A DNA stretch of 64,000 bases from JAQUTK01 sp963677415. Its GTDB lineage: Bacteria; Bacteroidota; Bacteroidia; Bacteroidales; JAQUTK01. The stretch covers positions 138,811 to 202,810 of the forward strand of contig CAXXFJ010000004.1 in NCBI GenBank assembly GCA_963677415.2. Reading direction: 5' to 3'. A model generated the notes under the pieces. It had not been told where the DNA came from, made no database searches, and saw only the letters and a program-made list of their open reading frames with translations. Every line of letters starts with the position of its first letter. Within the stretch, counting starts at the first letter, position 1. Below are positions 42,843 to 52,531 of the stretch, piece by piece. Position numbers and translations under genes: made by a program.

Positions 42843-43594
42843 ACATTCTTCTCGTTGAAAATGAAAAGCCTGCTATTTCCGGTCTTAGCAGGCTTTTAAA
42901 AAAGATTGATGTTGCTGTCAACATTGTTGGAACAACTGAATCGGTCGAAGCTACCATTAACTGGATTCAAAGCAATCCTTCTCCCGATTTAATATTTATG
43001 GATATTCAGCTTGATGATGGCCTGTGTTTTGAAATCTTTGAAACTATCAAGCTGGATGTTCCCATTATATTCACTACTGCATACGATCAATACATGCTTT
43101 CTGCATTTAAAGTGAATAGTGTTGATTATCTGCTGAAACCCATTGAGGAAATTCCCTTGATGAATGCTATTGAAAAATTCAAAACCATTCATTATCAAAA
43201 AACAATCAGCAATAATCTGTTTTCACAACTATCCAAAGAATTAAACATCGGCTTCAAATCACGGTTCCTAATAAAAGTAGGAGTACACTATAAGTCAATA
43301 CCGACGAATGAAATTGCTTGTTTTTATATTCTTGAACGAGCCATATTTGTCAGAACATTTTCCGATCAAGATTATTCACTCGATTATTCGCTTGATTATT
43401 TGCAAAAAACAATTGACCCTGATCGGTTTTTCAGAATCAACAGAAATTGTATTATCAATATTAATGCGATTAGTGATATACTAAGCTATTCATCAAGCAG
43501 GCTGAATATTAAATTAAATAGCAAGAAGCCCATTGACGATTTAACAGTAAGTAAAGATAAGGTTAGTACTTTTAAAAAGTGGATAGACAAATAA
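42839..43594 (+). CDS. LytTR-type response regulator
   Basis: The 251-residue protein has a receiver domain (NILLVENEKPAISGLSRLL; phospho-acceptor Asp in LIFMDIQLDDG; TTAYDQYMLSAF; VDYLLKPI). The C-terminal LytTR DNA-binding domain (residues ~145-250) has RFFRINRNCIININAI and LTVSKDKVSTFKKWID. It is coupled to the kinase gene by an ATGA overlap. Its target genes cannot be told from the sequence. Confidence 0.92.
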   Translation: MNILLVENEKPAISGLSRLLKKIDVAVNIVGTTESVEATINWIQSNPSPDLIFMDIQLDDGLCFEIFETIKLDVPIIFTTAYDQYMLSAFKVNSVDYLLKPIEEIPLMNAIEKFKTIHYQKTISNNLFSQLSKELNIGFKSRFLIKVGVHYKSIPTNEIACFYILERAIFVRTFSDQDYSLDYSLDYLQKTIDPDRFFRINRNCIININAISDILSYSSSRLNIKLNSKKPIDDLTVSKDKVSTFKKWIDK

Positions 43595-43617
43595 AAACAG
43601 ATATAGTTATTCCGTTT

Positions 43618-44019
43618 TTACAAATCGTTGTTGCCGATCTGCGCAATAGCACGTTCCAGTTTTTCTTTTATCTCTTTAGCAATTACGGCAAGGTCAGGAT
43701 TTTCAATGGCCATCATTGAAGCAATCGGATCGACTGCTGCAACTTCTATTTCATTGTTATCCAATTGCTGGACGATAATACTGCAGGGGAGCATGGTGCC
43801 AATCTTGTCTTCCTGCTGGATTGCTTTATAGGCATATGCTGGATTACAGGCTCCCAGGATCTTGTATTTACGGAAATCTACATTCAATTTTTCTTTCAGC
43901 TTTTCCTGAAGATTAATTTCTGTTAGGATTCCAAATCCTTCTTTTTTCAACGATTCTGTAATAAGCTGAACAGCTTGATCAAAATCCGCACTAATTGTTT
44001 TGCTGATGTAATACTTCAT
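43618..44019 (-). CDS. DUF302-domain protein
   Basis: The 133-residue protein shows the DUF302 pattern: FDQAVQLITESLKKEGFGILTEINLQEKLKEKLNVDFRKYKILGACNPAYAYKAIQ, then IGTMLPCSIIVQQLDNNEIEVAAVDPIASM. Function unknown; it is a small cytoplasmic alpha/beta protein. It converges with the LytTR gene, 23 bp apart. Confidence 0.88.
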   Translation of the reverse strand: MKYYISKTISADFDQAVQLITESLKKEGFGILTEINLQEKLKEKLNVDFRKYKILGACNPAYAYKAIQQEDKIGTMLPCSIIVQQLDNNEIEVAAVDPIASMMAIENPDLAVIAKEIKEKLERAIAQIGNNDL

Positions 44020-44144
44020 GATTTCAATATTAGTTTACAAATATACACTGCAATATTACTTTAAATATTTCACTTTTCTTTGATTTTAGTAGAGACAAGC
44101 ATCTTTTTTCGTAGTTTTACAAATTCAGAATAAAAGCGACGACT

Positions 44145-44573
44145 ATGGAAATGCACATGTTATTAAGAGATCCGGAATTGTTCCCATCGGATATGGTATT
44201 GAAAGATGCGCTTGGAAATTCAGTTTACAGCGTATTGGAGTCATTTATTGTAACTATTACAGACAAAGAGTATGGTTTGATCATTGAGTGGAGATTCTAC
44301 AACGATGGGAAAGCATGGCTTGCTAAGGTAGTACACAAGAAGAAGACCATTCTGTGGCTTTCAGTATGGGAAGGCTCTTTCAAAGCGGGCTTCTATTTTA
44401 CCGAAAAGCATCTCGAAGCTATTGCTGCATTGGATATATCGGAGACGATTAAGTATGAGTTCGCTCAGGCGAAGCACATAGGACTTTTGATACCAATGAC
44501 TTTTGAGGTGAATGAAAAAGAACAACTCACTGATTTATTAACTGTTGTTCGTTTTAAGAAGAGCTTGAAGTAG
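44145..44573 (+). CDS. DUF3788-family protein
   Basis: The 142-residue protein begins MEMHMLLRDPELFPSDMVLKDALGNSVYSVLESFI and contains the conserved EWRFYNDGKAWLAKVVHKKKTILWLSVW and FKAGFYFTEKHLEAI. This family is of unknown function and resembles YdhG/DUF1801-like small proteins. A partial duplicate of its leader and first codons lies just downstream at 44605-44680. Confidence 0.82.
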   Translation: MEMHMLLRDPELFPSDMVLKDALGNSVYSVLESFIVTITDKEYGLIIEWRFYNDGKAWLAKVVHKKKTILWLSVWEGSFKAGFYFTEKHLEAIAALDISETIKYEFAQAKHIGLLIPMTFEVNEKEQLTDLLTVVRFKKSLK

Positions 44574-44604
44574 GTAAATAAATTGATTTTCTTGTAGAAG
44601 AATC

Positions 44605-44680
44605 AATAAAGAATGTATCTTTGCTAATCAGAATAAAGGTGACGGCTATGGAAACGCACGTGTTATTAAATGATCTCTAA
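44605..44680 (+). pseudogene. Duplicated leader and first codons of the DUF3788 gene
   Basis: The segment repeats the leader (AATAAAG-GACGGCTATGGAAA) and the first codons of the gene at 44145: METHVLLNDL then a stop, against MEMHMLLRDPEL. It lies directly before the PAS kinase gene. It is probably what is left of a tandem duplication followed by deletion, and it may give the kinase gene its promoter (TATCTTTG at ~44615). Confidence 0.6.
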
Positions 44681-44705
44681 TGTACTAACACTAACCGGGA
44701 GAAAT

Positions 44706-47009
44706 ATGAAAAATCAAGATTCATTTCTAAAACTTAGAAAAATTGGACTCTCGATAATCTTCGGTATCTTAAGTGCTGTACTATCAAAACATGGCATTGA
44801 AACACATCTGGATGAAGTAATAATAAGTATTCCATGGTCTCCTCTTTTGCCAATTATAGTAGCATTGGTAATGGGTTGGAGATACGGACTTATTGCCGGA
44901 TTGGCTGGAGGTATTTATTTTCCGTTTATCTTGTGGCCCTATTCTGGATGGGCCAATTTGGGAGATTCACTCATTTATCTGGGGTACTTTGTTTTAGTCG
45001 GATATCTTTATAATTGTACACGACTAAAGAAAAATACTCTTTGGTTGTTTGCGGCAGTCGCCTCTTTTGCCGTTATAATGTATGTGTATGATGATCTGAT
45101 CTTTAATAGACTTCTTGCTCATAATCCCCCTTTTTGGGAGAGTCAAACATTAAAGATTTTACCCAGGGAGATACTAATGCACTTTGCTATATCAGATAGT
45201 ATTAATATTTTTCTGTTGACCTTATTGTCTGATATATTACTCAGAATCAATATAGTACGAAAACTTTTTGGCATCCCTGCCATGTCTATCCTGAGAAATA
45301 ACCACATTATATTTTTGGCTACTCTTTCCGTCTTCTTCTTAGTGTGGCTAACTTATGTTGGCCTCTCCATTGCATTTTCAACCGAGAATTATTCTATCTG
45401 GGATATTAATAGCCAGATTGCATTGTTTGTGTTAATTCTTGGCAGCATTATTGCTTCGCGAATTATTTTTCATTTTAGCGAAACCCATTACAAAATCCTG
45501 GACAAACTCAACAATAGTGAAGAGAAATTTCGGACTATCTTTGAAAATCTTCATGATGTGTTTTATACAATAGATTTGAAAGGTACAATTCTGGAAATAA
45601 GTCCGTCTATTGAATTTCATTCTGATTATACCAGAGATGATTTACTTGGGGCTTGTGTTTACGATTTATATGCAGATGCAAGCAAAAGGGATACTTTTAT
45701 AAAGAGAATGTTGCAAGATAAATATGTAAATGATTTTGAACTTGAATTTAAGCAAAAGAGTAATGAACTAATTTATTGTTCGGTGAATGCCAGATTGGTA
45801 TTTGACGATAACGGACATCCAAAAAAGATTGAAGGGATATTGCGAAATATTACACAACGAAAATTAACTGAAGAGAAAATCCATTTAAACGAACAACGTT
45901 TCAGACAAGCTCAGGAGGTAGCAAAAATTGGTACCTTTGAATTTGATGTAAAGAATCGCATTTACTGGGGGTCGGATGAAGCAAAAAGGATTTTTGGTTT
46001 TAATATGGATTCTGGAAATTTTTCTATAGAGGCAATTAGAGGATGTTATGTGGACCGAAAAGAAACAAGTGCAATACTGGATGATGCTTTAAAAAATAAA
46101 GTCTCGTATAATTATGAATATGATATTTTTAAAATTGGAACCCATGAAAGAAGAACAGTAAATTCAATTGCTGAGATAATAAGAGACGAAAATGGGAATC
46201 CCGTGAAAATTATAGGTCTTATAGCTGATATTACAGAAAGAAAGCGAATTGAAAAAGAACTAATAATGACCAAAGAAAAAGCGGAAGAAAGTGATCGTCT
46301 GAAATCCGCTTTCTTGGCTAATATGAGCCATGAAATCAGAACGCCAATGAATGCTATTCTTGGATTCTCAGACCTTTTGAGAGATCCCGATCTTTCTGGC
46401 GAGTCTCAGATGAAATTTATAGATTTAATAGAGAAGAGTGGAGAACGCATGCTAAATACGATTCAGGGAATTGTTGATATTTCTAAAATTGAGTCGGGGC
46501 AAATGGTGGTGAATATTAAAAAGACAAATATTAATGATCAGGTAGAATTTGTATACAAGCTCTTAAAACTTGATTCTGAAAAGAAAGGGATAGATCTGGC
46601 TTTTAAAAACAGTCTCCCAAACGAAGATGCTATAATTAAAACGGATGTTGAGAAACTATATGGGATTCTTACGAATCTTGTGAAAAATGCAATTAAATAT
46701 ACCGATGAAGGTTCCATCGAATTTGGGTATACTATAAAAGGTAATTCCATTGAGTTTTATGTAAAGGATACGGGTATTGGAATTCCAAAAGAGAGACAAA
46801 ATGCCATATTCGAACGTTTTATTCAGGCTGATATTGCTGATGTTGAAGCAAGGCAGGGTGCCGGTCTGGGATTGGCCATTTCAAAAGCATTCGTTGAAAT
46901 GCTTGGTGGAGAAATATGGGTAGAAAGTGACGAAGGGAAAGGCTCTACATTTTATTTTACTATTGAGTATCATCCGGAGTCTGAACCTAAACCTGTTACA
47001 AATGATTAA
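44706..47009 (+). CDS. Membrane PAS-domain sensor histidine kinase
   Basis: I prefer the ATG at 44706 (MKNQDSFLKLRKIGLS); one at 44670 adds 12 residues from the duplicated leader. The ~767-residue protein has about seven membrane segments up to residue ~255, then two PAS domains (NSEEKFRTIFENLHDVFYTID; RFRQAQEVAKIGTFEFDV). HisKA (SAFLANMSHEIRTPMNAILGF) and a HATPase domain (LTNLVKNAIKYTDEG; DTGIGIPKERQNAIFERF; GAGLGLAISKAF) follow. No receiver domain or regulator gene adjoins it, so its partner is unknown. Confidence 0.88.
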   Translation: MKNQDSFLKLRKIGLSIIFGILSAVLSKHGIETHLDEVIISIPWSPLLPIIVALVMGWRYGLIAGLAGGIYFPFILWPYSGWANLGDSLIYLGYFVLVGYLYNCTRLKKNTLWLFAAVASFAVIMYVYDDLIFNRLLAHNPPFWESQTLKILPREILMHFAISDSINIFLLTLLSDILLRINIVRKLFGIPAMSILRNNHIIFLATLSVFFLVWLTYVGLSIAFSTENYSIWDINSQIALFVLILGSIIASRIIFHFSETHYKILDKLNNSEEKFRTIFENLHDVFYTIDLKGTILEISPSIEFHSDYTRDDLLGACVYDLYADASKRDTFIKRMLQDKYVNDFELEFKQKSNELIYCSVNARLVFDDNGHPKKIEGILRNITQRKLTEEKIHLNEQRFRQAQEVAKIGTFEFDVKNRIYWGSDEAKRIFGFNMDSGNFSIEAIRGCYVDRKETSAILDDALKNKVSYNYEYDIFKIGTHERRTVNSIAEIIRDENGNPVKIIGLIADITERKRIEKELIMTKEKAEESDRLKSAFLANMSHEIRTPMNAILGFSDLLRDPDLSGESQMKFIDLIEKSGERMLNTIQGIVDISKIESGQMVVNIKKTNINDQVEFVYKLLKLDSEKKGIDLAFKNSLPNEDAIIKTDVEKLYGILTNLVKNAIKYTDEGSIEFGYTIKGNSIEFYVKDTGIGIPKERQNAIFERFIQADIADVEARQGAGLGLAISKAFVEMLGGEIWVESDEGKGSTFYFTIEYHPESEPKPVTND

Positions 47010-47056
47010 TATCCTTTTCTATCTTAGAAAATTTCAAACAGCATGATTTTTTATAT

Positions 47057-48601
47057 ATAAAAAAAATACTTTCAATAATATTATTACTGCCGACTATTTT
47101 ATCGGCACGTACTTCAATCATAAAGCAAGTACAAAAAAGACCCAACCTACTCATTATTTTTACCGATGAACACAGGCGACAGTCGATGGGGTTCTGGCAA
47201 AAGAAAGAATATAAGGGTGTTATTAATGGTGTCAGCGATCATGTATATACTCCAACCCTGGATAAACTTGCCTCTCAAGGTGTCGTGTTTACGCAGGCTA
47301 TGAGTACCCACCCCGTTAGCAGCCCTCACCGGGCCATGTTGTTGAGCGGACTTTTTCCGAGTCAAAATGGTGTTGGAAAGAATTGTTTAGACGGTGGAAC
47401 TACTGACCTTATAGAAGATCTTAAATGTTATACTGATGTGCTTTACAACAATGGTTATAATACCGCATGGTTTGGTAAATGCCATTGGATTAATCCAACC
47501 AGAGTTTTTGATGCTAAAGGAAATTACATTGGTACAACAGATTCTCCGGGAGGAAATATTCCAAACAAGTTTGATATTTATATTCCGCCAGGACCCGACA
47601 GACACAGTAACGAGTATTGGTATCAGGTGCTAAAAGACAACCATTTCTCTCAATACGTTTATTCCAATGACCCGGTCACTGTGGACGGGAAAAAGGATGG
47701 TGATATGTATAATGCTAAAGAGTTTTCATCAAAGCGCGAGGCACGCACCATTATCGATTATCTAAAAAATAATCGCAATCAACGTGATCCTGAAAAGCCA
47801 TTTTGTGTTACATGGTCCTTAAACCCTCCGCATCCTCCGTATAATAGTTTGACAGATTGTGAACCGGAATCGTACAAATTGTATGAAAACATGACGCACG
47901 ATGAATTGTTTAATCGCCCTAACAGCACAAGTAAAGCTTCGGACCTTAATGCTCGTGTGTATTTTGCAAATGTAACTTCAACCGATAAATATATCGGCCA
48001 GGTTATCGAAACGCTTGATTCTCTGGGCTTAGATGAGAATACGCTTGTGCTATTCACCTCGGATCATGGTGAGATGCTCGGTAGCCAAGGCAGAATGCAA
48101 AAGAACTGTGAATACGAGGAAGCTTTTGGTGTGCCATTGATTATGCGTTACAAGGGGGTTTTGAAACACAAAACTGATGACTTGCTGATCGGTACTACCG
48201 ACCTTTATCCTACATTTATGGGCTTAATGGGCTTAAAAGATTTGATTCCTGATGAGGTGGCCGGAACGGACTATGCTGATATAATCAAAAACCCGAAGGC
48301 CGTGACTGTTACTCGTCCAATTTCTACTCCGTTCCTTTCGTTAGAAGGCAATAAAAAGGGCGTGCGGACAAGCATATACACTTTTACGGTTTCAGGAGAT
48401 GGTAAGGTAACTTTGTTCAATAATCTAAAAGACCCATACCAACAATCTAATCTCAACTTTGAGTCGATACCTGTGAAGGATCAAGAGATGTTGAAACGGG
48501 AGCTTGGTTACTGGCTGAAGTTATCTCTGGATCCTTGGGTAAAAGAGAAAAAACATTCAAATGTGATTGACTATTCGGCATCAATGACGAAGAATATATA
48601 A
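47057..48601 (+). CDS. Secreted serine-type sulfatase with an apparent ATA start
   Basis: The conserved frame begins at 47057 with ATA followed by KKILSIILLLPTILSA, a good signal peptide, then RPNLLIIFTDEHRRQSMG, the metal-binding start of a sulfatase. The first in-frame ATG (47186) would remove the signal peptide and that Asp. The active-site motif is PVSSPHRAMLLSG, the S-x-P-x-R form whose Ser is turned into formylglycine by an anaerobic enzyme. LVLFTSDHGEMLGS supplies the other metal ligands. The 514-residue enzyme should remove sulfate from glycans. The start looks mutated (ATG to ATA), or ATA is used weakly. Confidence 0.8.
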   Translation: MKKILSIILLLPTILSARTSIIKQVQKRPNLLIIFTDEHRRQSMGFWQKKEYKGVINGVSDHVYTPTLDKLASQGVVFTQAMSTHPVSSPHRAMLLSGLFPSQNGVGKNCLDGGTTDLIEDLKCYTDVLYNNGYNTAWFGKCHWINPTRVFDAKGNYIGTTDSPGGNIPNKFDIYIPPGPDRHSNEYWYQVLKDNHFSQYVYSNDPVTVDGKKDGDMYNAKEFSSKREARTIIDYLKNNRNQRDPEKPFCVTWSLNPPHPPYNSLTDCEPESYKLYENMTHDELFNRPNSTSKASDLNARVYFANVTSTDKYIGQVIETLDSLGLDENTLVLFTSDHGEMLGSQGRMQKNCEYEEAFGVPLIMRYKGVLKHKTDDLLIGTTDLYPTFMGLMGLKDLIPDEVAGTDYADIIKNPKAVTVTRPISTPFLSLEGNKKGVRTSIYTFTVSGDGKVTLFNNLKDPYQQSNLNFESIPVKDQEMLKRELGYWLKLSLDPWVKEKKHSNVIDYSASMTKNI

Positions 48602-48632
48602 TTTTGTAGCTTACTTATTTTACGACATCACT

Positions 48633-49355
48633 ATGCGCATTCATTTTATACAACATGAAATCTTCGAGTCTCCGGGAGCCTTGTTAATTTGGGCGGAAAA
48701 GAAAGGTTATGATATTACTTTTTCCAAGGTGTATGAGTATCAGCCATTGCCTGACTTGATTGATGATATCGATGTGCTTATCGTGATAGGAGGTCCACAG
48801 AGTCCTGATACGACTTTGATGGAGTGTCCTCATTTTAATGCGGAAGCAGAAATTGCGTTCCTGCAAAAATGTATTCAAGCAAAGAAAGCAGTGGTCGGTA
48901 TTTGTCTGGGGGCTCAACTTATAGGAAATGCTTTAGATGCCGGATATGAGCATAGCCCTGAAAAAGAGATCGGTGTATGGCCGATACAACTGACGGATGA
49001 AGGTGCTCAGGATGAAAAACTGAAACATTTTGGTTCCTCTTTGCTTGTCGGACATTGGCATAGTGATATGCCGGGATTAACTGCAGGGTGTAAGGTATTA
49101 GCTACCAGTGAAGGCTGTCCCCGGCAAATTATTGCCTATTCAAATTTAGTTTATGGATTTCAATGCCATCTGGAACTAACGGCAGAAGTGGTGGAGTTGT
49201 TAATTGCAAATGATGAAGAGGCACTACTCAACAACACGAAACATCGTTTTATTCAAAAGCCGGATGAAATTCGTACGTATAATTACAATGAAATGAACAA
49301 GATGCTATTCCTTTTCTTAGATAAACTAATCGCTGAATATAAACATCTTAAGTAA
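48633..49355 (+). CDS. Class I glutamine amidotransferase-like protein
   Basis: The 240-residue protein resembles the GMP-synthase-type glutaminase domain: VLIVIGGPQSPDT, the nucleophile Cys in VVGICLGAQLIGNAL, and the catalytic His in VYGFQCHLELTAEVV. A partner synthase is absent, so it belongs to stand-alone members that act on unknown small molecules. It follows the sulfatase by 31 bp and may be cotranscribed. Confidence 0.85.
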   Translation: MRIHFIQHEIFESPGALLIWAEKKGYDITFSKVYEYQPLPDLIDDIDVLIVIGGPQSPDTTLMECPHFNAEAEIAFLQKCIQAKKAVVGICLGAQLIGNALDAGYEHSPEKEIGVWPIQLTDEGAQDEKLKHFGSSLLVGHWHSDMPGLTAGCKVLATSEGCPRQIIAYSNLVYGFQCHLELTAEVVELLIANDEEALLNNTKHRFIQKPDEIRTYNYNEMNKMLFLFLDKLIAEYKHLK

Positions 49356-49383
49356 AATACTTCGTCCAATATCTATCATAAAA

Positions 49384-49415
49384 AAATCCCGCAAGACTTT
49401 CATCTTACGGGATTT
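49384..49415. terminator. Hairpin terminator between the amidotransferase gene and tRNA-Ser
   Basis: AAATCCCGCAAGA (49384-49396) pairs with TCTTACGGGATTT (49403-49415) with one G-T pair and a 6-nt loop. A-rich and T-rich flanks on each side fit a bidirectional rho-independent terminator serving the gene at 48633 and the tRNA. Confidence 0.7.
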
Positions 49416-49436
49416 GCTGGTTGGTCTTTTAACCAG

Positions 49437-49521
49437 CGGAGAGACAGGGATTCGAACCCCGGGTACCTTGCAGTACAGCGGTTTTCAAGACCGTCGCAAT
49501 CGACCACTCTGCCACCTCTCC
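49437..49521 (-). tRNA. tRNA-Ser (anticodon TGA)
   Basis: The minus strand reads GGAGAGGTGGCAGAGTGG at the 5' end, has anticodon loop CTTGAAA (anticodon TGA), a long variable arm as in serine tRNAs, the T-loop GGTTCGAATCC, and the 3' acceptor strand TCTCTCC plus discriminator G. The length is 85 nt. CCA is not encoded. Confidence 0.95.
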
Positions 49522-49678
49522 ATACTCAAAGAAAGTATTACCTCTCAAAAGCGATGCAAAGGTAGCGCTCTTTTTTAAATGTACAAGTGGATTGCGGAGT
49601 TTTTTTATTCTGAGATGCGTTTTTTTGTAATAGCTTCAATTTTATGTGTGAATGAATGGGCTGTAAGATTAAAATAGT

Positions 49679-49686
49679 TACATTTG
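49679..49686 (+). promoter_or_regulatory. Candidate -7 box of the GH78-GH2 unit
   Basis: TACATTTG fits TAnnTTTG and lies 56 bp before the GH78 start. I do not see a good TTTG at -33. Confidence 0.3.
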
Positions 49687-49741
49687 TGGTGTTGAAGAAG
49701 CTTTTCGTCAACTGGAAGAAATATACAATATCTCTAAAATC

Positions 49742-52502
49742 ATGAAACTAACCAGACTCAAGAGCTACTCTCTTTCCCTGTTTTTTCTTGTTATTATTCT
49801 TTTTCCTTTCTCCGGAATAACTGCAAAGACAGCGGGAATAAAACCTCAAAGAACGACTTGTGATTATAGGATCAATCCATCGGTACTGGACAATTTGCAT
49901 CCGAGATTGAGCTGGATCAATGTGCTGACTGACTCGTTGGCACGCGGTGAGAAACAAACTGCCTGGCAGGTTAAAGGTGGCGTCTTCACTAAAAATTCTG
50001 CACAGTAATAAACCGGATATGTGGGACAGCGGAAAATTATCTTCCGATCAGTCGGCCTTGATTGATTATAAAGGGCAGTCTCTCGCTTCGGGACAAACAT
50101 ACTATTGGCAGGTACGGGTGTGGGATAGCAAAGGCCGAGCTTCGGACTGGAGCGAACCTGCTTGCTGGACCATGGGATTGCTGACTCCTGCGGATTGGCG
50201 GGCGCAATGGATAGGTGCTCCCTGGCAAGGGGAGGAGGCAACGGAACGGACACCGGATAAAATATTTCCTCCAGCTCCGCTGCTACGAAAAGAGTTTAAA
50301 GTGACTAAAAAGGTTGCTTCTGCTCATGCGTTTGTGACCGGACTGGGTTATTTCGAACTGTTTGTCAATGGCAAGAAAGTGAGTGAGGATAAACTGGTGC
50401 CCAATCAGACTAACTATGGTAAACGACCGGGTCTGGATAAGACGGGGATTCCTATTGATGATTCTTTTCTGGCTTATCGGGTGATGTATCTGGGCTATGA
50501 TCTGACTGATTTGCTTCAACAGGGGGAGAATGCGGTGGGTGCTATGCTTGGAAATGGTTTTTATAATCCAATGATAAATTGGGATAAGGCGTATGGTTCG
50601 CCTCGTTTCATCTGTCAGATAGTGATAAAATATACGGATGGTAGCTCGGATCTGGTGGTTTCGGATGGTTCGTGGAAAGCGCACCGGAGTGCTATCGTGC
50701 TGGATGGTGTTTTTGCCGGAGAGATCTATGATGCACGCAAAGAGATAAAAGACTGGGCGATGACCTCTTGTGATGAACAGGGATGGGAACCAGTGGTGCT
50801 GAGGAAAGCGCCGGAGGGAAGATTGGTTGCTCAAAACACTGTATCGGATAAGGTGATGGAGCAACTTAAACCTGTAGCGATCCAAAAAATGGAGGATGGA
50901 AGCTACGAAGTGGATTTTGGAGAGGAGATCTCCGGATGGTTACACATGCAGGGAATACGGGGTGAAGCGGGACGTACCATTGAAATAACATATATCTGTG
51001 ATCAAAAGAGTGGCGACAACAGGTACACACTGAATGGCAATGCGCCGGAATCGTATGCCGCACGCTTCTCATGGTTTGTGTTTCGCAAGGTAAAGATCGT
51101 GAATTGGCCAGGCGAACTGACTGCTGACAACTTGATTGCCGAGGCGGTATATAGTAATGTGGAGACTACCGGGCATTTTAGCTGTAGCAACGAACTTTTC
51201 AATAAGATCAACAAGATATGGTGGCGTAGTCAGACAGATAATATGCACGGAGGTATTGCGAGCGACTGTCCGCACCGTGAACGATCGGCTTATACCGGTG
51301 ATGGTCAGGCTTCTTGTATCACTGTGATGCACAACCTGGATGCGGCGTCTTTTTATACCAAATGGATCCAGGATATGCTTGAAGGTCAAAACGTGAAGAC
51401 GGGTTATGTGACCAACAGTGCCCCGTGGCAACCGGGATGTGGCGGTGGCGTCGCATGGGGTGCCGCAATGAATATCATGCCGTGGGAGTTTTATCTGAAT
51501 TATGGTGATAAGGAGATGCTGACTCGTAACTATCAAGGGATGAAGGAACAGGTGCGCTATATGCTTACCTGGCTTACTAAGGATGGGATCATGTATTCAA
51601 AGGCTCCGCTGGGTAAAGAGTTGATTTACTGGATGAACCTCGGGGACTGGTGTCCGCCGTCCGGTTTTCCGGCTGATTCGCTGGTTCACACTTTTTATCT
51701 CTGGCGCTGCGCGGACTTTACCGCCCGTACGGCTAAGGTGCTTGGTGATGCAGAGGGTGAGGTCAAGTTCCGGACATTGGCCGACAAGACGAGGGATGCT
51801 TTTCACAAAAAGTTCTATGATGCAGAGAAAGCTTCTTATGGTGCATTCGGAAGCAATATCTTTGCCTTGAAGATGGGAGTGCCTGAAACTGAGAAAGCGA
51901 AAGTGGTGAATACACTACGAGAAGAGATAATTGCCAACGGTGGACATTTGAATACAGGGATCTTTGGCACACAGTTCTTCTTTGAGGTACTAGCTGAAAA
52001 CGGGCTGAATGAACTTGCCTATGAAGCGATGAATAAGAGGGATTTCCCAAGTTTCGGACTTTGGATCGAACAGGGGGCTACTACGACATGGGAACAGTGG
52101 GATGGAAAGAATTCACGCAATCACCCGATGTTTGGAGGTGCTCTGAGTTGGTTTTACCGAAAAGTGGCCGGATTGAATGTGGATGAGGCGCAGCCGGGAT
52201 ACAAACATATCATTATTCGTCCGGTGGTGCCCCGTGATCTTACGTTTGCAAGTTATTCGCAACGTACTCTTTTGGGTGAGGCTTCCGTGAAATGGAGGAA
52301 GGCACAGGGAACCTTCTTGATGGATGTTGTGGTTCCTGTAGGTAGTACAGCTACTCTGTATCTTCCTGCAAGTGAAGGGCATGCAATAACGGAGAACGGA
52401 AAGCCTGTAAATAAGGCTAAAGGTGTGAATGCAGCAGGAACGGAAGAGGGATATGCTGTGTTCGCAGTTGAATCGGGTCGCTATTCATTTGAAGTAAAAT
52501 AA
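49742..52502 (+). pseudogene. GH78 alpha-L-rhamnosidase with an N-terminal frameshift
   Basis: A signal peptide (SYSLSLFFLVIILFPFSGITA) and the GH78 start (RTTCDYRINPSVLDNLHPRLSW) are in one frame. The remainder (VASSLKILHSNKPDMWDSGKLSSDQSA onward) is in another. One extra G in AAAGGTGG near 49975 separates them; without it QTAWQVKVASSLK is continuous. The catalytic region SDCPHRERSAYTGDGQA carries the acid Glu, and the (alpha/alpha)6 barrel and C-terminal beta domain follow. The repaired enzyme (~919 aa) would cut terminal alpha-L-rhamnose from glycans. It precedes the GH2 gene by 29 bp. The shift may be real or a base-calling error. Confidence 0.85.
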
Positions 52503-52531
52503 GTCTATCATATATAATCTATAGTTAAATT

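Noticed and set aside
49437..49521. tRNA-Ser as attachment site of an integrated element
   Set aside because: I found no integrase gene and no second copy of the tRNA 3' end in the window.
50283..50885. 200-residue minus-strand frame
   Set aside because: Antisense to the GH78 gene.
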